A DNA stretch of 64,000 nt from Kitasatospora sp. MAP5-34 (GTDB lineage Bacteria; Actinomycetota; Actinomycetes; Streptomycetales; Streptomycetaceae): assembly GCF_029894335.1 (NCBI RefSeq), contig NZ_JARXZC010000004.1, positions 124,001 to 188,000 of the forward strand, given 5' to 3'. Below the pieces are notes generated by a model. It saw only the letters and a program-made list of their open reading frames with translations, was not told the DNA's origin and searched no databases. Below are positions 16,979 to 26,629 of the stretch, piece by piece; the stretch's first letter is position 1; each line of letters begins with the position of its first letter. Position numbers and translations under genes: made by a program.

Positions 16979-19000
16979 ATGAAGCTGATCGGTAGGAACG
17001 AACCGGGAGTCAGGCCCACGCCGGCCGAGGACGGGTCCGCGCAGCCGCAGTCCCACTCGCAGCGCCGGCCGCTGACCGAGGCTGACACCGAGACCTGGGC
17101 GCAGAGCCCGGAGGACACCCAGCGAGCCCTGCCGGCCCAGCGCACCAGCGGGTTGACCGTCCCCCGGGCCACCGTCGGCACGCCCGGCTACGGGCCGGAC
17201 AGCCTGGTCCGGGTCTCCGCGCAGCAGTTCGCCGCCGCCGTCGGCCCGTACAGCCCGGCCCGCCGGCCCGCCGCCGAGCCCGAACTCACCGACGACGACG
17301 GCCTCGACAGCTTCGAGACCGCGCTCGCCGCGCGGGAGCAGGCCGCCCTGGAGTCCCGCCACCGTGACGCCGCCGACGGCGGAGACCCGAGTGCGGCAAG
17401 CCAGTTGGGCGCGCTGCTGCTGCGCCGTGGGGACCTGGAGGATGCTGAACCGTATCTGCGCCTGGCTGCTGCCGCCGGACTGCGTGCCGCCGCCAACAAC
17501 CTCGGCGTCCTGCTGCACCAGCGCGGGCACCGGGCCGAGGCCGCGCAGTGGTGGCGGCAGGCGGCCGTGGCCGGCAGCGCGCCCGCCGCGCACGCCCTCG
17601 GGCTGCAACTGCGCGACCAGGGTGAGGAGGAGGCCGCCGAGTACTGGCTGCACTTCGCCGCCGACCACGGGCACCCGCTGGGGGCGTACGCGCTGGGCGA
17701 TCTGATGGAGCACCGGCGTGACGTCCGCGCCGAGCGCTGGTTCAAGGTCGCCGCCGACGCCGGCCACCGCGAGGCCGCGTACCGGCTGGCCCGGATGCGC
17801 GAGGCGGCGGGGGACAAGGACACCGCCGAGACCTGGTACCGCACCGCCGCCGCGCGCAGCCACGCCCGTGCCGGGCTGCGGCTGGGCGTGCTGCTGGAGG
17901 AGCGCGCCGGCGAGGATCCCGCCTGTCTGGACGAGGCGGCCCGCTGGTACCGCCAGTCCGCCCAGAACGGCGAGGCCCGGGCGGCCTGCGCGCTGGGCTT
18001 CCTGCTCCGGGACGCGGGCGATCCGGTCGCCGCCGCCGAGTGGTGGCAGGAGGCCGCCGAGGCGGGCGACGGCAACGCCGCCAACGCGCTCGGCGCGCTG
18101 CACGCGGGCCGGGGCGAGGCCGTCGAGGCCGAGCACTGGTACCGCGCGGCGCTGGACGCGGGTGACCACAACGGCGCCTTCAACCTCGGCCTGCTCTGTG
18201 CGGGCGCGGGCCGCGAGGCCCAGGCCGAGCAGTGGTACCGCCGCGCCGCGTACGCCGGGCACCGGGAGGCCTGCAACGCGCTGGCCGTCGTGCTGCTCCA
18301 GCGCGGTGACGAGTCCGGGGCCGAGCCCTGGTTCTCCAAGGCCGCCGAGGCGGGCAGCGTGGACGGCGCCTTCAACCTGGGCGTCCTGCACGCCGGGCGC
18401 GGGGAGCAGCAGCAGGCGCACGAGTGGTACGCGCGCGCCGCCGCCGAGGGCCATGGCGAGGCTGCGCTGCAGCTCGCCGTCGCGCAGGAGCAGCGCGGTC
18501 ACCTGGGCGCCGCCCTGGACCGCTACCGGCAGGCGGCGGCGGGCGGTTCGGCCGAGGGCGCCTTCCGGCTGGCCTCGCTCCTGGACCGCCGGGGCGACGC
18601 CGACGCGGAGGCCGAGCACTGGTACGCGGTCGCCGCCGACGCGGGGCACCGCCGTGCGCAGGTGCGGATGGGGGTCCGGGCGGCCGAGCGCGGCGCGCTG
18701 GAGATCGCGGAGAGCTGGTACCGCCGGGCGGCGGAGGCCGGGAGCCGCAGCGCGGCGTTCAACCTGGGGCTGCTGCTGGCCCGTCAGGACAGCGAGGCCG
18801 AGGCGATGCTCTGGTACACCCGGGCCGCCGACGCCGGGCACGGGCGGGCGGCCCTGCGGCTCGCCCTGCTGGCGCTGCGGCGCGGCGAGCCCGTCCAGGC
18901 GGAGAACTGGTGCCGCCGCGCGGCCGACTACGGCCCGGCGGAGGTCGCGGAGCGGGCCTCGCGCCTGCTCGGCGCTTTGCACGCGGAGCTCAGCGCGTAG
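16979..19000 (+). CDS. Sel1-like/tetratricopeptide repeat protein
   Basis: 673 residues after GGGAG at 6 nt. Residues 1-120 are disordered and polar. From about residue 125 to the end the chain is built of roughly fifteen 35-residue Sel1-type helical repeats, recognisable by recurring AExWYRxAAxAG and AxxxLGxLL patterns. Such solenoids mount protein-protein contacts. No signal peptide or membrane helix is present, so it is cytoplasmic. Partners are unknown. The coding region is internally repetitive at DNA level as well. Confidence 0.88.
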   Translation: MKLIGRNEPGVRPTPAEDGSAQPQSHSQRRPLTEADTETWAQSPEDTQRALPAQRTSGLTVPRATVGTPGYGPDSLVRVSAQQFAAAVGPYSPARRPAAEPELTDDDGLDSFETALAAREQAALESRHRDAADGGDPSAASQLGALLLRRGDLEDAEPYLRLAAAAGLRAAANNLGVLLHQRGHRAEAAQWWRQAAVAGSAPAAHALGLQLRDQGEEEAAEYWLHFAADHGHPLGAYALGDLMEHRRDVRAERWFKVAADAGHREAAYRLARMREAAGDKDTAETWYRTAAARSHARAGLRLGVLLEERAGEDPACLDEAARWYRQSAQNGEARAACALGFLLRDAGDPVAAAEWWQEAAEAGDGNAANALGALHAGRGEAVEAEHWYRAALDAGDHNGAFNLGLLCAGAGREAQAEQWYRRAAYAGHREACNALAVVLLQRGDESGAEPWFSKAAEAGSVDGAFNLGVLHAGRGEQQQAHEWYARAAAEGHGEAALQLAVAQEQRGHLGAALDRYRQAAAGGSAEGAFRLASLLDRRGDADAEAEHWYAVAADAGHRRAQVRMGVRAAERGALEIAESWYRRAAEAGSRSAAFNLGLLLARQDSEAEAMLWYTRAADAGHGRAALRLALLALRRGEPVQAENWCRRAADYGPAEVAERASRLLGALHAELSA

Positions 19001-19014
19001 CGGCTCCGCCGGGC

Positions 19015-19065
19015 GGTAGGTGCGGCGCCGTACCTACCGATTTCGCGCAGTTCCTCGCGCCCCTT
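19015..19065. repeat. dispersed palindrome, copy B (half element)
   Basis: An inner stem GGTAGGT (19015-19021) with ACCTACC (19032-19038) is followed by one outer arm (19043-19065) of the dispersed palindrome. It lies between the convergent Sel1-repeat and catR genes. Confidence 0.7.
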
Positions 19066-19083
19066 GAAAAACCCCGCAGGCCC

Positions 19084-19494
19084 TCAGCGGCAGTTCGGGC
19101 AGAGGCCTCGGTAGGTGACCTCGGCGCCCGAGATGACGAAGCCGAAGCGTTCGTTGGCGGGGAGGGCGGCGATCGGGTCACCCTGGGGGTGGACGTCGCG
19201 GATCGCGCCGCAGCCCGAGCAGATCAGGTGCTGGTGTGCGTGGTGGGCGTTGGGGTCGTACCGCTTGGCGCGGCCGTCGGTGCTGACTTCCAGCACCTCA
19301 CCGAGCGTGACCATCTCGCCGAGGGTGTTGTAGACCGTGGCGCGGCTGATCTCGGGTAGGCGGTCCACCGCGCGGGCGTGCACCTCGTCGGCTGTGAGGT
19401 GGACGTGTTCGCCGTCGAGGACCTCGGCAACGACTCGTCGCTGAGAGGTCAGCCGCCAGCCGCGTCCGCGCAGTCGTTCCAGCAGGTCACTCAT
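19084..19494 (-). CDS. catR: Fur-family peroxide/metal-responsive repressor, CatR/FurA type
   Basis: 136 residues: a winged-helix DNA-binding domain (RLTSQRRVVAEVL, then the recognition helix ISRATVYNTLGEM) and a metal domain with HHAHQHLIC. Two CxxC-type zinc sites are present: CSGC near 94-97 and CPNC at the C-terminus. The short length and divergent position to a catalase gene match CatR of Streptomyces, which represses catA and is inactivated by peroxide. TACTCT (on the minus strand, 19501-19506) stands 6 nt before ATG 19494 without a Shine-Dalgarno sequence, so the mRNA is probably leaderless and its promoter overlaps the catalase control region. Confidence 0.85.
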   Translation of the reverse strand: MSDLLERLRGRGWRLTSQRRVVAEVLDGEHVHLTADEVHARAVDRLPEISRATVYNTLGEMVTLGEVLEVSTDGRAKRYDPNAHHAHQHLICSGCGAIRDVHPQGDPIAALPANERFGFVISGAEVTYRGLCPNCR

Positions 19495-19500
19495 AGCAAC

Positions 19501-19506
19501 AGAGTA
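19501..19506 (-). promoter_or_regulatory. -10 element, leaderless promoter of catR
   Basis: TACTCT on the minus strand ends exactly 6 nt before the catR ATG, with no ribosome binding site between. Confidence 0.5.
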
Positions 19507-19531
19507 GCAAGTTCTTAACTTTGCACCAGTA

Positions 19532-19559
19532 TTGACTTAGACAAAGTCCAAGATAGGAT
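19532..19559 (+). promoter_or_regulatory. katA promoter
   Basis: -35 TTGACT (19532-19537), 16 bp spacer, -10 TAGGAT (19554-19559). The spacer and flanks contain ACTTTG (19519-19524) and CAAAGT (19542-19547), an inverted repeat that could be part of a CatR box. Confidence 0.6.
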
Positions 19560-19599
19560 CGGTTCATCACGATCGGATATCGCGGAAGGTGCTTCCCAG

Positions 19600-21078
19600 A
19601 TGACTGCCCAGGACGAGCTGCGGCCCACGCTCACCACGGAGGCCGGCGCCCCCGTCGCCGACAACCAGAACACCGAGACCGCCGGCATCGGCGGTCCGGC
19701 GCTGATCCAGGACCAGCTGCTGTTCGAGAAGTTGGCGCACTTCAACCGTGAGCGCGTGCCGGAGCGCGTGGTGCACGCCCGTGGCGCCGGCGCGTACGGC
19801 ACCTTCACGGTGACGGCCGACGTGACCCCGTACACCCGGGCCAAGTTCCTCGGTGAGGTCGGCAAGCAGACCGAGACCTTCCTCCGCTTCTCCACCGTGG
19901 CGGGCAACCTCGGCTCGGCCGACGCCGTCCGTGACCCGCGCGGTTTCGCGCTGAAGTTCTACACCGAGGACGGCAACTACGACCTCGTCGGGAACAACAC
20001 CCCGGTGTTCTTCATCAAGGACGCCATCAAGTTCCCGGACTTCATCCACACCCAGAAGCGCGACCCGTACACCGGCTCGCAGGAGGCGGACAACGTCTGG
20101 GACTTCTGGGGCCTCTCGCCCGAGTCGACCCACCAGGTGACCTGGCTGTTCGGCGACCGTGGCATCCCGGCCACCCTCCGCCACACCAACGGCTACGGCT
20201 CGCACACGTACCAGTGGCAGAACGAGGCCGGCGATTACTTCTGGGTGAAGTACCACTTCAAGACCGACCAGGGCATCAAGAACCTGACCTCCGAAGAGGC
20301 GGCCGTGCTGGCCGGCACCGACCCCGACTCGCACCAGCGCGACCTGCGTGAGTCGATCGAGCGCGGCGACTTCCCGAGCTGGACGGTGCAGGTGCAGATC
20401 ATGCCCGCCGCCGACGCCGCGAACTACCGCTTCAACCCGTTCGACCTGACCAAGGTCTGGCCGCACGCGGACTACCCGCCGATCGAGATCGGCAAGCTGG
20501 AGCTCAACCGCAACCCGGAGAACGTCTTCGCGGAGGTCGAGCAGTCGATCTTCTCGCCGTCGCACTTCGTGCCCGGCATCGGCCCGTCCCCCGACAAGAT
20601 GCTGCAGGGCCGGCTGTTCGCGTACGCGGACGCCCACCGCTACCGCGTCGGCGTCAACGCCGACCACCTGCCGGTGAACCGCCCGCACGCCACCGAGGCG
20701 CGCACCAACAGCCGCGACGGCTACCTCTACGACGGCCGGCACGGCCGGGCGAAGAACTACGAGCCCAACAGCTTCGGCGGCCCGGTGCAGACCAGCCGTC
20801 CGCTCTGGTCCTCGACCGCCGTCACCGGCGCGACCGGCACCCACGCGGCGCCCTCGCACAGCGAGGACAGCGACTTCGTGCAGGCCGGTAACCTCTACCG
20901 CCTCTTCTCGGAGGACGAGAAGGCCCGCCTGATCGCCAACCTGGCCGGCTTCATCGCCAAGGTCTCCGCCGACCGCGACGACATCGTCGAGCGCGCGATC
21001 GACAACTTCCGCCAGGCCGACGCCGACTACGGCCAGCGCCTGGAGGCGGCCGTCCGCGAGCTGCGCAAGCAGAAGTAG
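19600..21078 (+). CDS. katA: monofunctional heme catalase (clade 3)
   Basis: 492 residues, the length of small-subunit clade 3 catalases. The distal heme segment is [20 protein letters not shown] (catalytic His in VHARG near 65), the conserved asparagine lies in [10 protein letters not shown], and the proximal heme-tyrosine region is [14 protein letters not shown] near 338-351. It converts hydrogen peroxide to water and oxygen in the cytoplasm. GGAAGGTG precedes the start. The gene is divergent from catR, which most likely represses it until peroxide is present. Confidence 0.95.
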   Translation: MTAQDELRPTLTTEAGAPVADNQNTETAGIGGPALIQDQLLFEKLAHFNRERVPERVVHARGAGAYGTFTVTADVTPYTRAKFLGEVGKQTETFLRFSTVAGNLGSADAVRDPRGFALKFYTEDGNYDLVGNNTPVFFIKDAIKFPDFIHTQKRDPYTGSQEADNVWDFWGLSPESTHQVTWLFGDRGIPATLRHTNGYGSHTYQWQNEAGDYFWVKYHFKTDQGIKNLTSEEAAVLAGTDPDSHQRDLRESIERGDFPSWTVQVQIMPAADAANYRFNPFDLTKVWPHADYPPIEIGKLELNRNPENVFAEVEQSIFSPSHFVPGIGPSPDKMLQGRLFAYADAHRYRVGVNADHLPVNRPHATEARTNSRDGYLYDGRHGRAKNYEPNSFGGPVQTSRPLWSSTAVTGATGTHAAPSHSEDSDFVQAGNLYRLFSEDEKARLIANLAGFIAKVSADRDDIVERAIDNFRQADADYGQRLEAAVRELRKQK

Positions 21079-21096
21079 CGGCACCTCCCACAAGCT

Positions 21097-21134
21097 GCGG
21101 GCCCCTGGACCAGATGACTGGTCCAGGGGCCCGC
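21097..21134. terminator. bidirectional terminator between katA and hisN
   Basis: A perfect 17 bp stem (21097-21113 with 21118-21134) and a 4 nt ATGA loop lie between the convergent katA and hisN genes. No T-tract is present. Confidence 0.85.
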
Positions 21135-21154
21135 GCCCATGGTGTGGCTGGTCG

Positions 21155-21952
21155 TCAGACGCTCAGCAGCCGCAGCGCCTCGTCGTGCAGCAGGCCGTTG
21201 GAGGCCACCGCGTCGGCGCCGCCGGGGCCGGGGATGCCGTCCAGGCCGGTGAAGCGGCCACCCGCCTCCTGGACGATGACGCAGGGCGCCGCCATGTCCC
21301 AGAGGCTCAGCTCCGGCTCGGCGGCGATGTCCACCGCGCCCTCGGCGACCATCATGTACGACCAGAAGTCCCCGAAGGCGCGGGTGCGCCAGCAGGACCG
21401 GGTGAGGTCCAGGAAGCTGTCCAGCCGTCCGCGCTCCTCCCAGCCGGTGAGCGAGGAGTACGAGAACGAGGCGTCCTCCAGCCGGGAGACCTGGGAGACC
21501 GAGATCCGGCTCGCCTTGGCGAGGCTGCGGCCCGCGTACGCGCCCAGGTCCTTCGCGGCCCACCAGCGGCGCTGCAGCGCGGGGGCGGAGACGATGCCGA
21601 CCACCGGTTCCTCGGTGCCGTCCGGGCGGACCTCCAGCAGGGCGATCAGGGTGGCCCAGACCGGGACGCCGCGCACGTAGTTCTTGGTGCCGTCGATCGG
21701 GTCGATGACCCAGCGGCGCGGGCCGGTGCCCTGCAGGCCGAACTCCTCGCCCATCACGGCGTCGCGCGGGCGGGCCCGCTGCAGCACGCTGCGGACCAGC
21801 TCCTCGGCGGCCTTGTCGGCGTCGCTCACCGGGGTCAGGTCGGGCTTGGTCTCGACCTTGAGGTCCAGCGCCTTGAAGCGCTCCATCGTGATCGAGTCGG
21901 CCGAGTCGGCGAGGACATGGGCGAGTCGGAGATCGTCGTGGTAATCGGCCAT
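21155..21952 (-). CDS. hisN: histidinol-phosphatase, inositol monophosphatase family
   Basis: 265 residues with the metal-binding motifs of the lithium-sensitive phosphatase fold: MGEEFG near 67, DPIDGTKNY at about 84-92 and a WD motif near 218 (LSLWDMAAP). HisN dephosphorylates L-histidinol phosphate in histidine synthesis, and I recall the orthologue in this neighbourhood (SCO5208) having that role. Inositol or another sugar phosphate remains possible. TAGGGT lies 7 nt before ATG 21952 with no Shine-Dalgarno, so the mRNA appears leaderless and independent of the genes upstream. Confidence 0.85.
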   Translation of the reverse strand: MADYHDDLRLAHVLADSADSITMERFKALDLKVETKPDLTPVSDADKAAEELVRSVLQRARPRDAVMGEEFGLQGTGPRRWVIDPIDGTKNYVRGVPVWATLIALLEVRPDGTEEPVVGIVSAPALQRRWWAAKDLGAYAGRSLAKASRISVSQVSRLEDASFSYSSLTGWEERGRLDSFLDLTRSCWRTRAFGDFWSYMMVAEGAVDIAAEPELSLWDMAAPCVIVQEAGGRFTGLDGIPGPGGADAVASNGLLHDEALRLLSV

Positions 21953-21959
21953 GTCCGAA

Positions 21960-21965
21960 ACCCTA
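21960..21965 (-). promoter_or_regulatory. -10 element, leaderless promoter of hisN
   Basis: TAGGGT on the minus strand, 7 nt before the hisN ATG. Confidence 0.45.
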
Positions 21966-22027
21966 GCGAGCCGTCCGTGATCCCGACAGCGGGGCTCGCA
22001 GGGCGGACAGGGTCAGTGGCCGCCCGC

Positions 22028-22351
22028 TCAGTGTCCGGAGCCGCTGATCTGGAGGCCGACCACGCCCGCGATCACCAGGCTGATCGAGACCAGCTTGAGG
22101 ACGGAGGTCGACTCGTTCATCCAGACCATCCCGTAGATCGCGGTACCGGCCGCGCCGATGCCGGTCCAGACCGCGTACGCGCTGCCGACCGGGAGGGTTC
22201 TCAGCGAGAGCGTGAGCAGGCCGAAGCTGCCCAGGGCGAAGCAGGCGAAGCCGACCGTCGGCCAGAGCTTGGTGAACCCGTGGCTCAGCTTGAGGTTGAT
22301 CGCGAAGCCCGTCTCCAGCAGACCGGCGAGGATCACCATGGCCCATGCCAT
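22028..22351 (-). CDS. small multidrug resistance (SMR) family transporter, SugE/Gdx type
   Basis: 107 residues, four membrane helices, the normal SMR length. The conserved membrane glutamate is in AGLLETGFA (residue 13), and LPVGSAYAVWTGIGAAG in helix 3 and the shape of the N-terminus resemble SugE/Gdx guanidinium exporters more than EmrE. It probably forms dual-topology or antiparallel dimers that exchange protons for guanidinium. ATG 22351 has GGGAG at 7 nt. I looked for a guanidine riboswitch upstream and did not find one. Confidence 0.85.
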   Translation of the reverse strand: MAWAMVILAGLLETGFAINLKLSHGFTKLWPTVGFACFALGSFGLLTLSLRTLPVGSAYAVWTGIGAAGTAIYGMVWMNESTSVLKLVSISLVIAGVVGLQISGSGH

Positions 22352-22489
22352 CGGCCTGACTCCCTGTCGCTCGGAGGGCCGGACCGGATGGTCCGACCTT
22401 CCTATGATCGCCAGGACGGGCCGATCCACACTTCTGACAGGCCGAAAGCCTGGCCGGAGATCGGTTCGGGAGGCCGCCCGGGGGACCGG

Positions 22490-23545
22490 TCAGTCCCCTT
22501 CGCGGGCTTCCTTCGAGGAGAGCAGCCGGCGCAGCGAGTACAGCCGGGCCTGTTCGGCGTGGCCGTCCGCGACCCAGGCGTCCAGCGCGCAGTCCTTCTC
22601 GTCGTGGCTGCAGGCGCGCGGGCAGTCGACCGTCCCCGCCTCCAGGTCGGGGAAGGCGAGGATGACCCGGGACGGGTCGATGTGCGAGAGGCCGAAGGAG
22701 CGGAAGCCGGGGGTGTCGATCACCCAGCCCGGGTCGAGCGCCTTCTTCGAGCCGGGCTTCATGCCCGGGGGCGGCGGCAGCCGCAGGGCGAGCGCCGAGA
22801 CGGTGGTGTGCCGCCCGCGTCCGGTCACCGCGTTGACGATGCCGGTGCTCCGCTGGTGCATCGGCACCAGCGCGTTGACCAGGGTGGTCTTCCCGACGCC
22901 GGAGTGTCCGATGAAGACCGTCGCCTGCCCGCGCAGGTGCTCGCGGACGGCCTCCGCGCCCTCGGTCTCCAGGTCGTCCCGCCGGGTCACCACGTACTTG
23001 ATGCCGAGCGGCGCGTACGCCTCCAGCAGCGGCTCCGCCGGGGCGAGGTCGGACTTGGTGAGCACCAGCAGCGGTTCCATGCCCGCGTCGTACGCGGCGA
23101 CCAGGCAGCGGTCGATCAGCCGGGGCCGGGGCTCCGGGTCGGCGAGCGCCGTGACGATGGCCAGCTGCTGGGCGTTGGCGACGACGATCCGCTCGTACGG
23201 GTCGTCGTCGTCCGCCGTGCGGCGCAGGACGGAGGTGCGCTCCTCGACCCGGACGATCCGGGCCAGGGTGTCCGGCTCGCCCGAGAGGTCGCCGACCACG
23301 TTGACGATGTCGCCGACCACCACGCCCTTGCGGCCCAGTTCGCGGGACTTCATCGCCATGACTTCGCGTTCGTTCTTCGTCCCCGCGTCGACCAGGCAGG
23401 TCAGCCGGCCCCGGTCCACGGTGAGGATCATCGCGTCGGCGGCGTCCTCGTGCTTGGGCCGGATCCGCGTCCGGGGCCGGGAACCCTTGCGGCCCGGGCG
23501 GTTGCGGATGTCGTCCTCGTCGGCGTCCTTGCCGTAACGGCGCAT
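22490..23545 (-). CDS. rsgA: ribosome small-subunit-dependent GTPase A
   Basis: 351 residues with the circularly permuted GTPase order of RsgA/YjeQ: an N-terminal OB-fold region, G4 LTKSD (about 162), then the P-loop GHSGVGKTT (about 212) and G3 DTPG. A C-terminal zinc knuckle follows (CPRACSHDEKDC). RsgA helps mature the 30S subunit late in assembly. The protein has an Arg/Lys-rich N-terminal 35 residues. It follows aroA by 17 nt, indicating one transcript aroA-rsgA. Confidence 0.93.
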   Translation of the reverse strand: MRRYGKDADEDDIRNRPGRKGSRPRTRIRPKHEDAADAMILTVDRGRLTCLVDAGTKNEREVMAMKSRELGRKGVVVGDIVNVVGDLSGEPDTLARIVRVEERTSVLRRTADDDDPYERIVVANAQQLAIVTALADPEPRPRLIDRCLVAAYDAGMEPLLVLTKSDLAPAEPLLEAYAPLGIKYVVTRRDDLETEGAEAVREHLRGQATVFIGHSGVGKTTLVNALVPMHQRSTGIVNAVTGRGRHTTVSALALRLPPPPGMKPGSKKALDPGWVIDTPGFRSFGLSHIDPSRVILAFPDLEAGTVDCPRACSHDEKDCALDAWVADGHAEQARLYSLRRLLSSKEAREGD

Positions 23546-23562
23546 GTGCTTCTAACTCCCCG

Positions 23563-24888
23563 TCAGCTACTGGCCGGGGACAGGAGATCGGCCCACATCT
23601 GCGGGAAGTCGGGCAGGGTCTTGGCGGTGGTGGCCACGTTCTCCACCTGGACGCCGTCGACCGCCAGGCCGATGACGGCGGCGGCGGTGGCGAGGCGGTG
23701 GTCCTCATAGGTGTGGAAGACGCCGCCGTGCAGCGGGCGGGGGCGGATCCGCAGGCCGTCCTCGGTCTCGGTGACGTCGCCGCCGAGGTCGTTGATCTCC
23801 TTGGCGAGCGCGGCGAGGCGGTCCGTCTCGTGCAGCCGCAGGTGGGAGATGCCGTACAGGTGGGACTCGGAATCGGCCAGCGCGGCGACGGCGGCGATCA
23901 CCGGGGTCAGCTCGCCGACGTCGTGCAGGTCAGCCTCGATGCCCTTGATCCGTCCGGTGCCGGTGAACTCCAGGCCCTCGTCAGTGAAGCGGCACGTGCC
24001 GCCCATCGCGGTGTAGATCTCGCGCAGCTGGTCGCCCGGCTGGTACGTGTGCTTGGGCCAGTCGCGGACGGTGACCTTGCCGCCCGTCACCAGCGCGGCG
24101 GCGAAGAACGGCGCGGCGTTGGAGAGGTCCGGCTCGACCACCACGTCCCGGCCGATCAGCGCGCCCGGGGTGACCCGCCAGACGTCCTTCTCGCCGCCGT
24201 CCTCCGGCGCGTCGACCTGGGCGCCTGCCTTGCGGACCATGTCGACCGTCATCCGGATGTGCGGGAGGGAGGGCACGCTGCCGCCGATGTTCCGGATCTC
24301 GACGCCGTTGTTGTAGCGGGCGCCGGAGAGCAGCAGGGCGGAGATGAACTGGGAGGAGGACGAGGCGTCCAGCTCGACCGGGCCGCCGTCCAGCGCGCCG
24401 GAGCCGTGCACGGTGAGCGGGAAGCCGCCGCGCCCGCCGTCGTCGATCCGGGCACCGAGCGCGCGCAGCGCGTTGATCACACCGTGCTGCGGGCGCTCGT
24501 ACGAACGCGGGTCGCCGTCGAAGTGCACCGGGCCGTCGGCCAGCACCGCGAGCGGGGGGAGGAAGCGCATGACCGTACCCGCGTTGCCCACGTCCACCTG
24601 GGCCGGGCCGCGCAGGCGGCCCGCCGGGATGATCCGCCAGGCCTCGCCGCCGCCGGTGCCGCCGGTCGCGGCGTTGACCGTCTCCTCGATGCCGATGCCG
24701 AGGGCCCGCAGGCCGTCCGCCATCAGCTGCGAGTCGCGGCTGCGCAGCGGGTGGCGCACCCAGCCCGGGCCGTCCGCGAGCGCCGCCAGCACCAGGGCGC
24801 GGTTGGTCGCCGACTTGGAGCCGGGGATGGTGACGGTCGCGTCGACGGCGGCGTTCGCGACGGGGGCGGGCCACAGAGCTTCGGTCAT
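23563..24888 (-). CDS. aroA: 3-phosphoshikimate 1-carboxyvinyltransferase (EPSP synthase)
   Basis: 441 residues. Family landmarks: PGSKSATNRALVLAALADGP at about 22-41 with the substrate-contacting KSxTNR, GNAGTVMRFLPP near 100, SSSQFISALLLSG, and the C-terminal HETDRLAALAKEI and TYEDHRLA motifs. The enzyme joins phosphoenolpyruvate to shikimate 3-phosphate in aromatic amino-acid synthesis. TAGACT lies 6 nt before ATG 24888 with no ribosome site, again a leaderless arrangement. rsgA is downstream. Confidence 0.95.
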   Translation of the reverse strand: MTEALWPAPVANAAVDATVTIPGSKSATNRALVLAALADGPGWVRHPLRSRDSQLMADGLRALGIGIEETVNAATGGTGGGEAWRIIPAGRLRGPAQVDVGNAGTVMRFLPPLAVLADGPVHFDGDPRSYERPQHGVINALRALGARIDDGGRGGFPLTVHGSGALDGGPVELDASSSSQFISALLLSGARYNNGVEIRNIGGSVPSLPHIRMTVDMVRKAGAQVDAPEDGGEKDVWRVTPGALIGRDVVVEPDLSNAAPFFAAALVTGGKVTVRDWPKHTYQPGDQLREIYTAMGGTCRFTDEGLEFTGTGRIKGIEADLHDVGELTPVIAAVAALADSESHLYGISHLRLHETDRLAALAKEINDLGGDVTETEDGLRIRPRPLHGGVFHTYEDHRLATAAAVIGLAVDGVQVENVATTAKTLPDFPQMWADLLSPASS

Positions 24889-24894
24889 GGGGCC

Positions 24895-24900
24895 AGTCTA
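24895..24900 (-). promoter_or_regulatory. -10 element, leaderless promoter of aroA
   Basis: TAGACT on the minus strand ends 6 nt before the aroA ATG. Confidence 0.5.
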
Positions 24901-24963
24901 GGGGCCGGTCTGTCCGACCCCCGGTTCCTGCCCGGATGGCGGGAGCCAGGTGCCCTCCCCGGG

Positions 24964-25671
24964 TCAGCCGGTTGCGACCAGCCAGCTGCCGCCGGCCAAC
25001 AGGCAGGCGAGGGCGATCACCAGGAAGAGGGTGACCCAGAGCACCGCGCTGACGCCGGTGAGGCGGGCCAGCTGGTCGGCGTCGGAGTCGCGGGCGCCGC
25101 CCTGGCGGCGCTTGCGCTGCAGTTCGATCACCGGTCGGACGCCGGCCAGCAGCAGGAACCAGCTGCCCAGGTAGGCGAAGGCGGCTTGCAGCTGGCTGCC
25201 GCCGTACCAGGAGATCAGGAAGAACGCGGCGCCCGTGAGCACCACCGAGAGCACCCCGAAGGCGTTCCGGATCATGATCAACAGGGCGGCCAGCAGCGCG
25301 ATCGAGATCCAGAGCAGCGCGGTGATGCGGTGGGCGGAGAGCAGCGCGGCCCCGCCGAGGCCCAGCAGGGGCGGCGCGGTGTAGCCGGCGGCGGCGGTGA
25401 GGACCATGCCGAGGCCGTGCGGCTTCCCGGACGAGACCGTCAGCCCCGAGGTGTCCGAGTGCAGGCGGACGCCGGAGAGCCGGCGGCCGGTGACCAGTGC
25501 GACCAGGCCGTGTCCGCCCTCGTGGGCGATGGTCACCACGTTCCGGCTGAGCCGCCAGACCGGGTGCGGCAGTATCGCCAGCAGGGCGAGCCCCGCGCTG
25601 CCCAGCACGAGCCAGCGCGGCGGGTCCGGCTGGGAGCCGATCACCCGTTGCCAGACGTCCGCGATGTTCAT
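24964..25671 (-). CDS. M50-type membrane metallopeptidase-like protein
   Basis: 235 residues, mostly hydrophobic, with six or more membrane helices. The zinc motif HEGGH stands at about residues 50-54 (IAHEGGHGLVALVTGRR) in the first conserved helix, as in the M50B-like peptidase family. The second metal ligand motif of site-2 proteases is not clear, so intramembrane proteolysis is inferred from family only. AGGAGA precedes ATG 25671. It lies 75 nt upstream of aroA on the same strand. Confidence 0.75.
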   Translation of the reverse strand: MNIADVWQRVIGSQPDPPRWLVLGSAGLALLAILPHPVWRLSRNVVTIAHEGGHGLVALVTGRRLSGVRLHSDTSGLTVSSGKPHGLGMVLTAAAGYTAPPLLGLGGAALLSAHRITALLWISIALLAALLIMIRNAFGVLSVVLTGAAFFLISWYGGSQLQAAFAYLGSWFLLLAGVRPVIELQRKRRQGGARDSDADQLARLTGVSAVLWVTLFLVIALACLLAGGSWLVATG

Positions 25672-25820
25672 GCCCTGTCTCCTGTGGTCGTGCCGAGTCG
25701 GCAGCCTCCCACGGAGAGACGACTCTGCGGTACTGCCCGGTTCTTGCGCGTTCTCTCTGTGGCGGTTTCTCTCTGTGAGATGGCCGACAACCGGGGCCGC
25801 GTGCGTGGCAAGCTGACCGC

Positions 25821-26597
25821 ATGTGCGGTCGATTCGCCTCCACCACCAAGCCCGAGGACCTGGTCGAGCTCTTCGGCGTCGAGCAGTGGGATCCGACGGA
25901 GACCATCGCCCCGAGCTGGAACGTGGCTCCCACCGACTCCGCGTACGCCGTCCTGGAACGGACCCCGAAGGGGCTGCCGGACCCGGTCCGCCAGCTGCGG
26001 GTGCTGCGCTGGGGGCTCGTACCGGCCTGGTCGAAGTCGCCGGAGAGCGCGGTGAAGATGATCAACGCCCGGGCCGACACCGTGCACGAGAAGCCGTCCT
26101 ACCGGCAGGCGTTCGCGTCCCGCCGCTGCCTGCTGCCGATCGACGGGTACTACGAGTGGGAGACCATACCCGTGCCCGGCCGGGCCAAGCCGCGCAAGCA
26201 GCCGTACTTCGTCAGCCGCACCGACGGCGGGGTGCTGGCCCTGGCCGGGCTGTACGAGTTCTGGCGCGACCGGACCCGCCCGGCCGACGACGCGCTCGGC
26301 TGGCTGGTCACCTGCACCATCGTGACGACCGAGGCCGAACCGCTGCTGGCGCCCATCCACGAGCGGATGCCGCTCTTCCTCGACCCCGGCGCGTACGACG
26401 CCTGGCTCGACCCGGGCCGCACCGACCCGGACGAGCTGCGCTCGCTGCTGGTCGCGCCCGCGCCCGGCGCGCTGCGGGCCGTCCCGGTGGGGGCGGCGGT
26501 CGGCAACATCCGTAACAACAGCCCCGACCTGCTCCGCCCGCTCACCGACGCGGAGCGGAACTTCGGCGGGGCCGGCGGGGGCACCACCCTCTTCTGA
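25821..26597 (+). CDS. SRAP-domain protein, HMCES/YedK family (SOS response-associated peptidase)
   Basis: 258 residues beginning MCGRF: Cys2 becomes the N-terminal residue and forms a thiazolidine cross-link with abasic sites in single-stranded DNA. Other active-site parts are NARADT near 77, RRCLLPIDGYYEW near 100-112 and the PIHERMP histidine near 177. The protein shields abasic sites from breakage during replication. A very short or absent leader is likely, since CAAGCT lies 6 nt before the ATG and no Shine-Dalgarno is seen. No LexA box was recognised. Confidence 0.92.
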   Translation: MCGRFASTTKPEDLVELFGVEQWDPTETIAPSWNVAPTDSAYAVLERTPKGLPDPVRQLRVLRWGLVPAWSKSPESAVKMINARADTVHEKPSYRQAFASRRCLLPIDGYYEWETIPVPGRAKPRKQPYFVSRTDGGVLALAGLYEFWRDRTRPADDALGWLVTCTIVTTEAEPLLAPIHERMPLFLDPGAYDAWLDPGRTDPDELRSLLVAPAPGALRAVPVGAAVGNIRNNSPDLLRPLTDAERNFGGAGGGTTLF

Positions 26598-26629
26598 CCC
26601 CTCTGGCCTCTGACCCCTCTGGAGCAGCT

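Noticed and set aside
21106..21127. DasR-like CTGGACCAG...CTGGTCCAG motif
   Set aside because: These bases are the two arms of the katA/hisN terminator stem; half-site spacing does not fit a dre element.
22352..22500. Guanidine riboswitch upstream of the SugE/Gdx-type transporter
   Set aside because: I searched the minus-strand leader for guanidine-I, -II (paired ACGR loops) and -III signatures and saw none. A covariance search would settle it.
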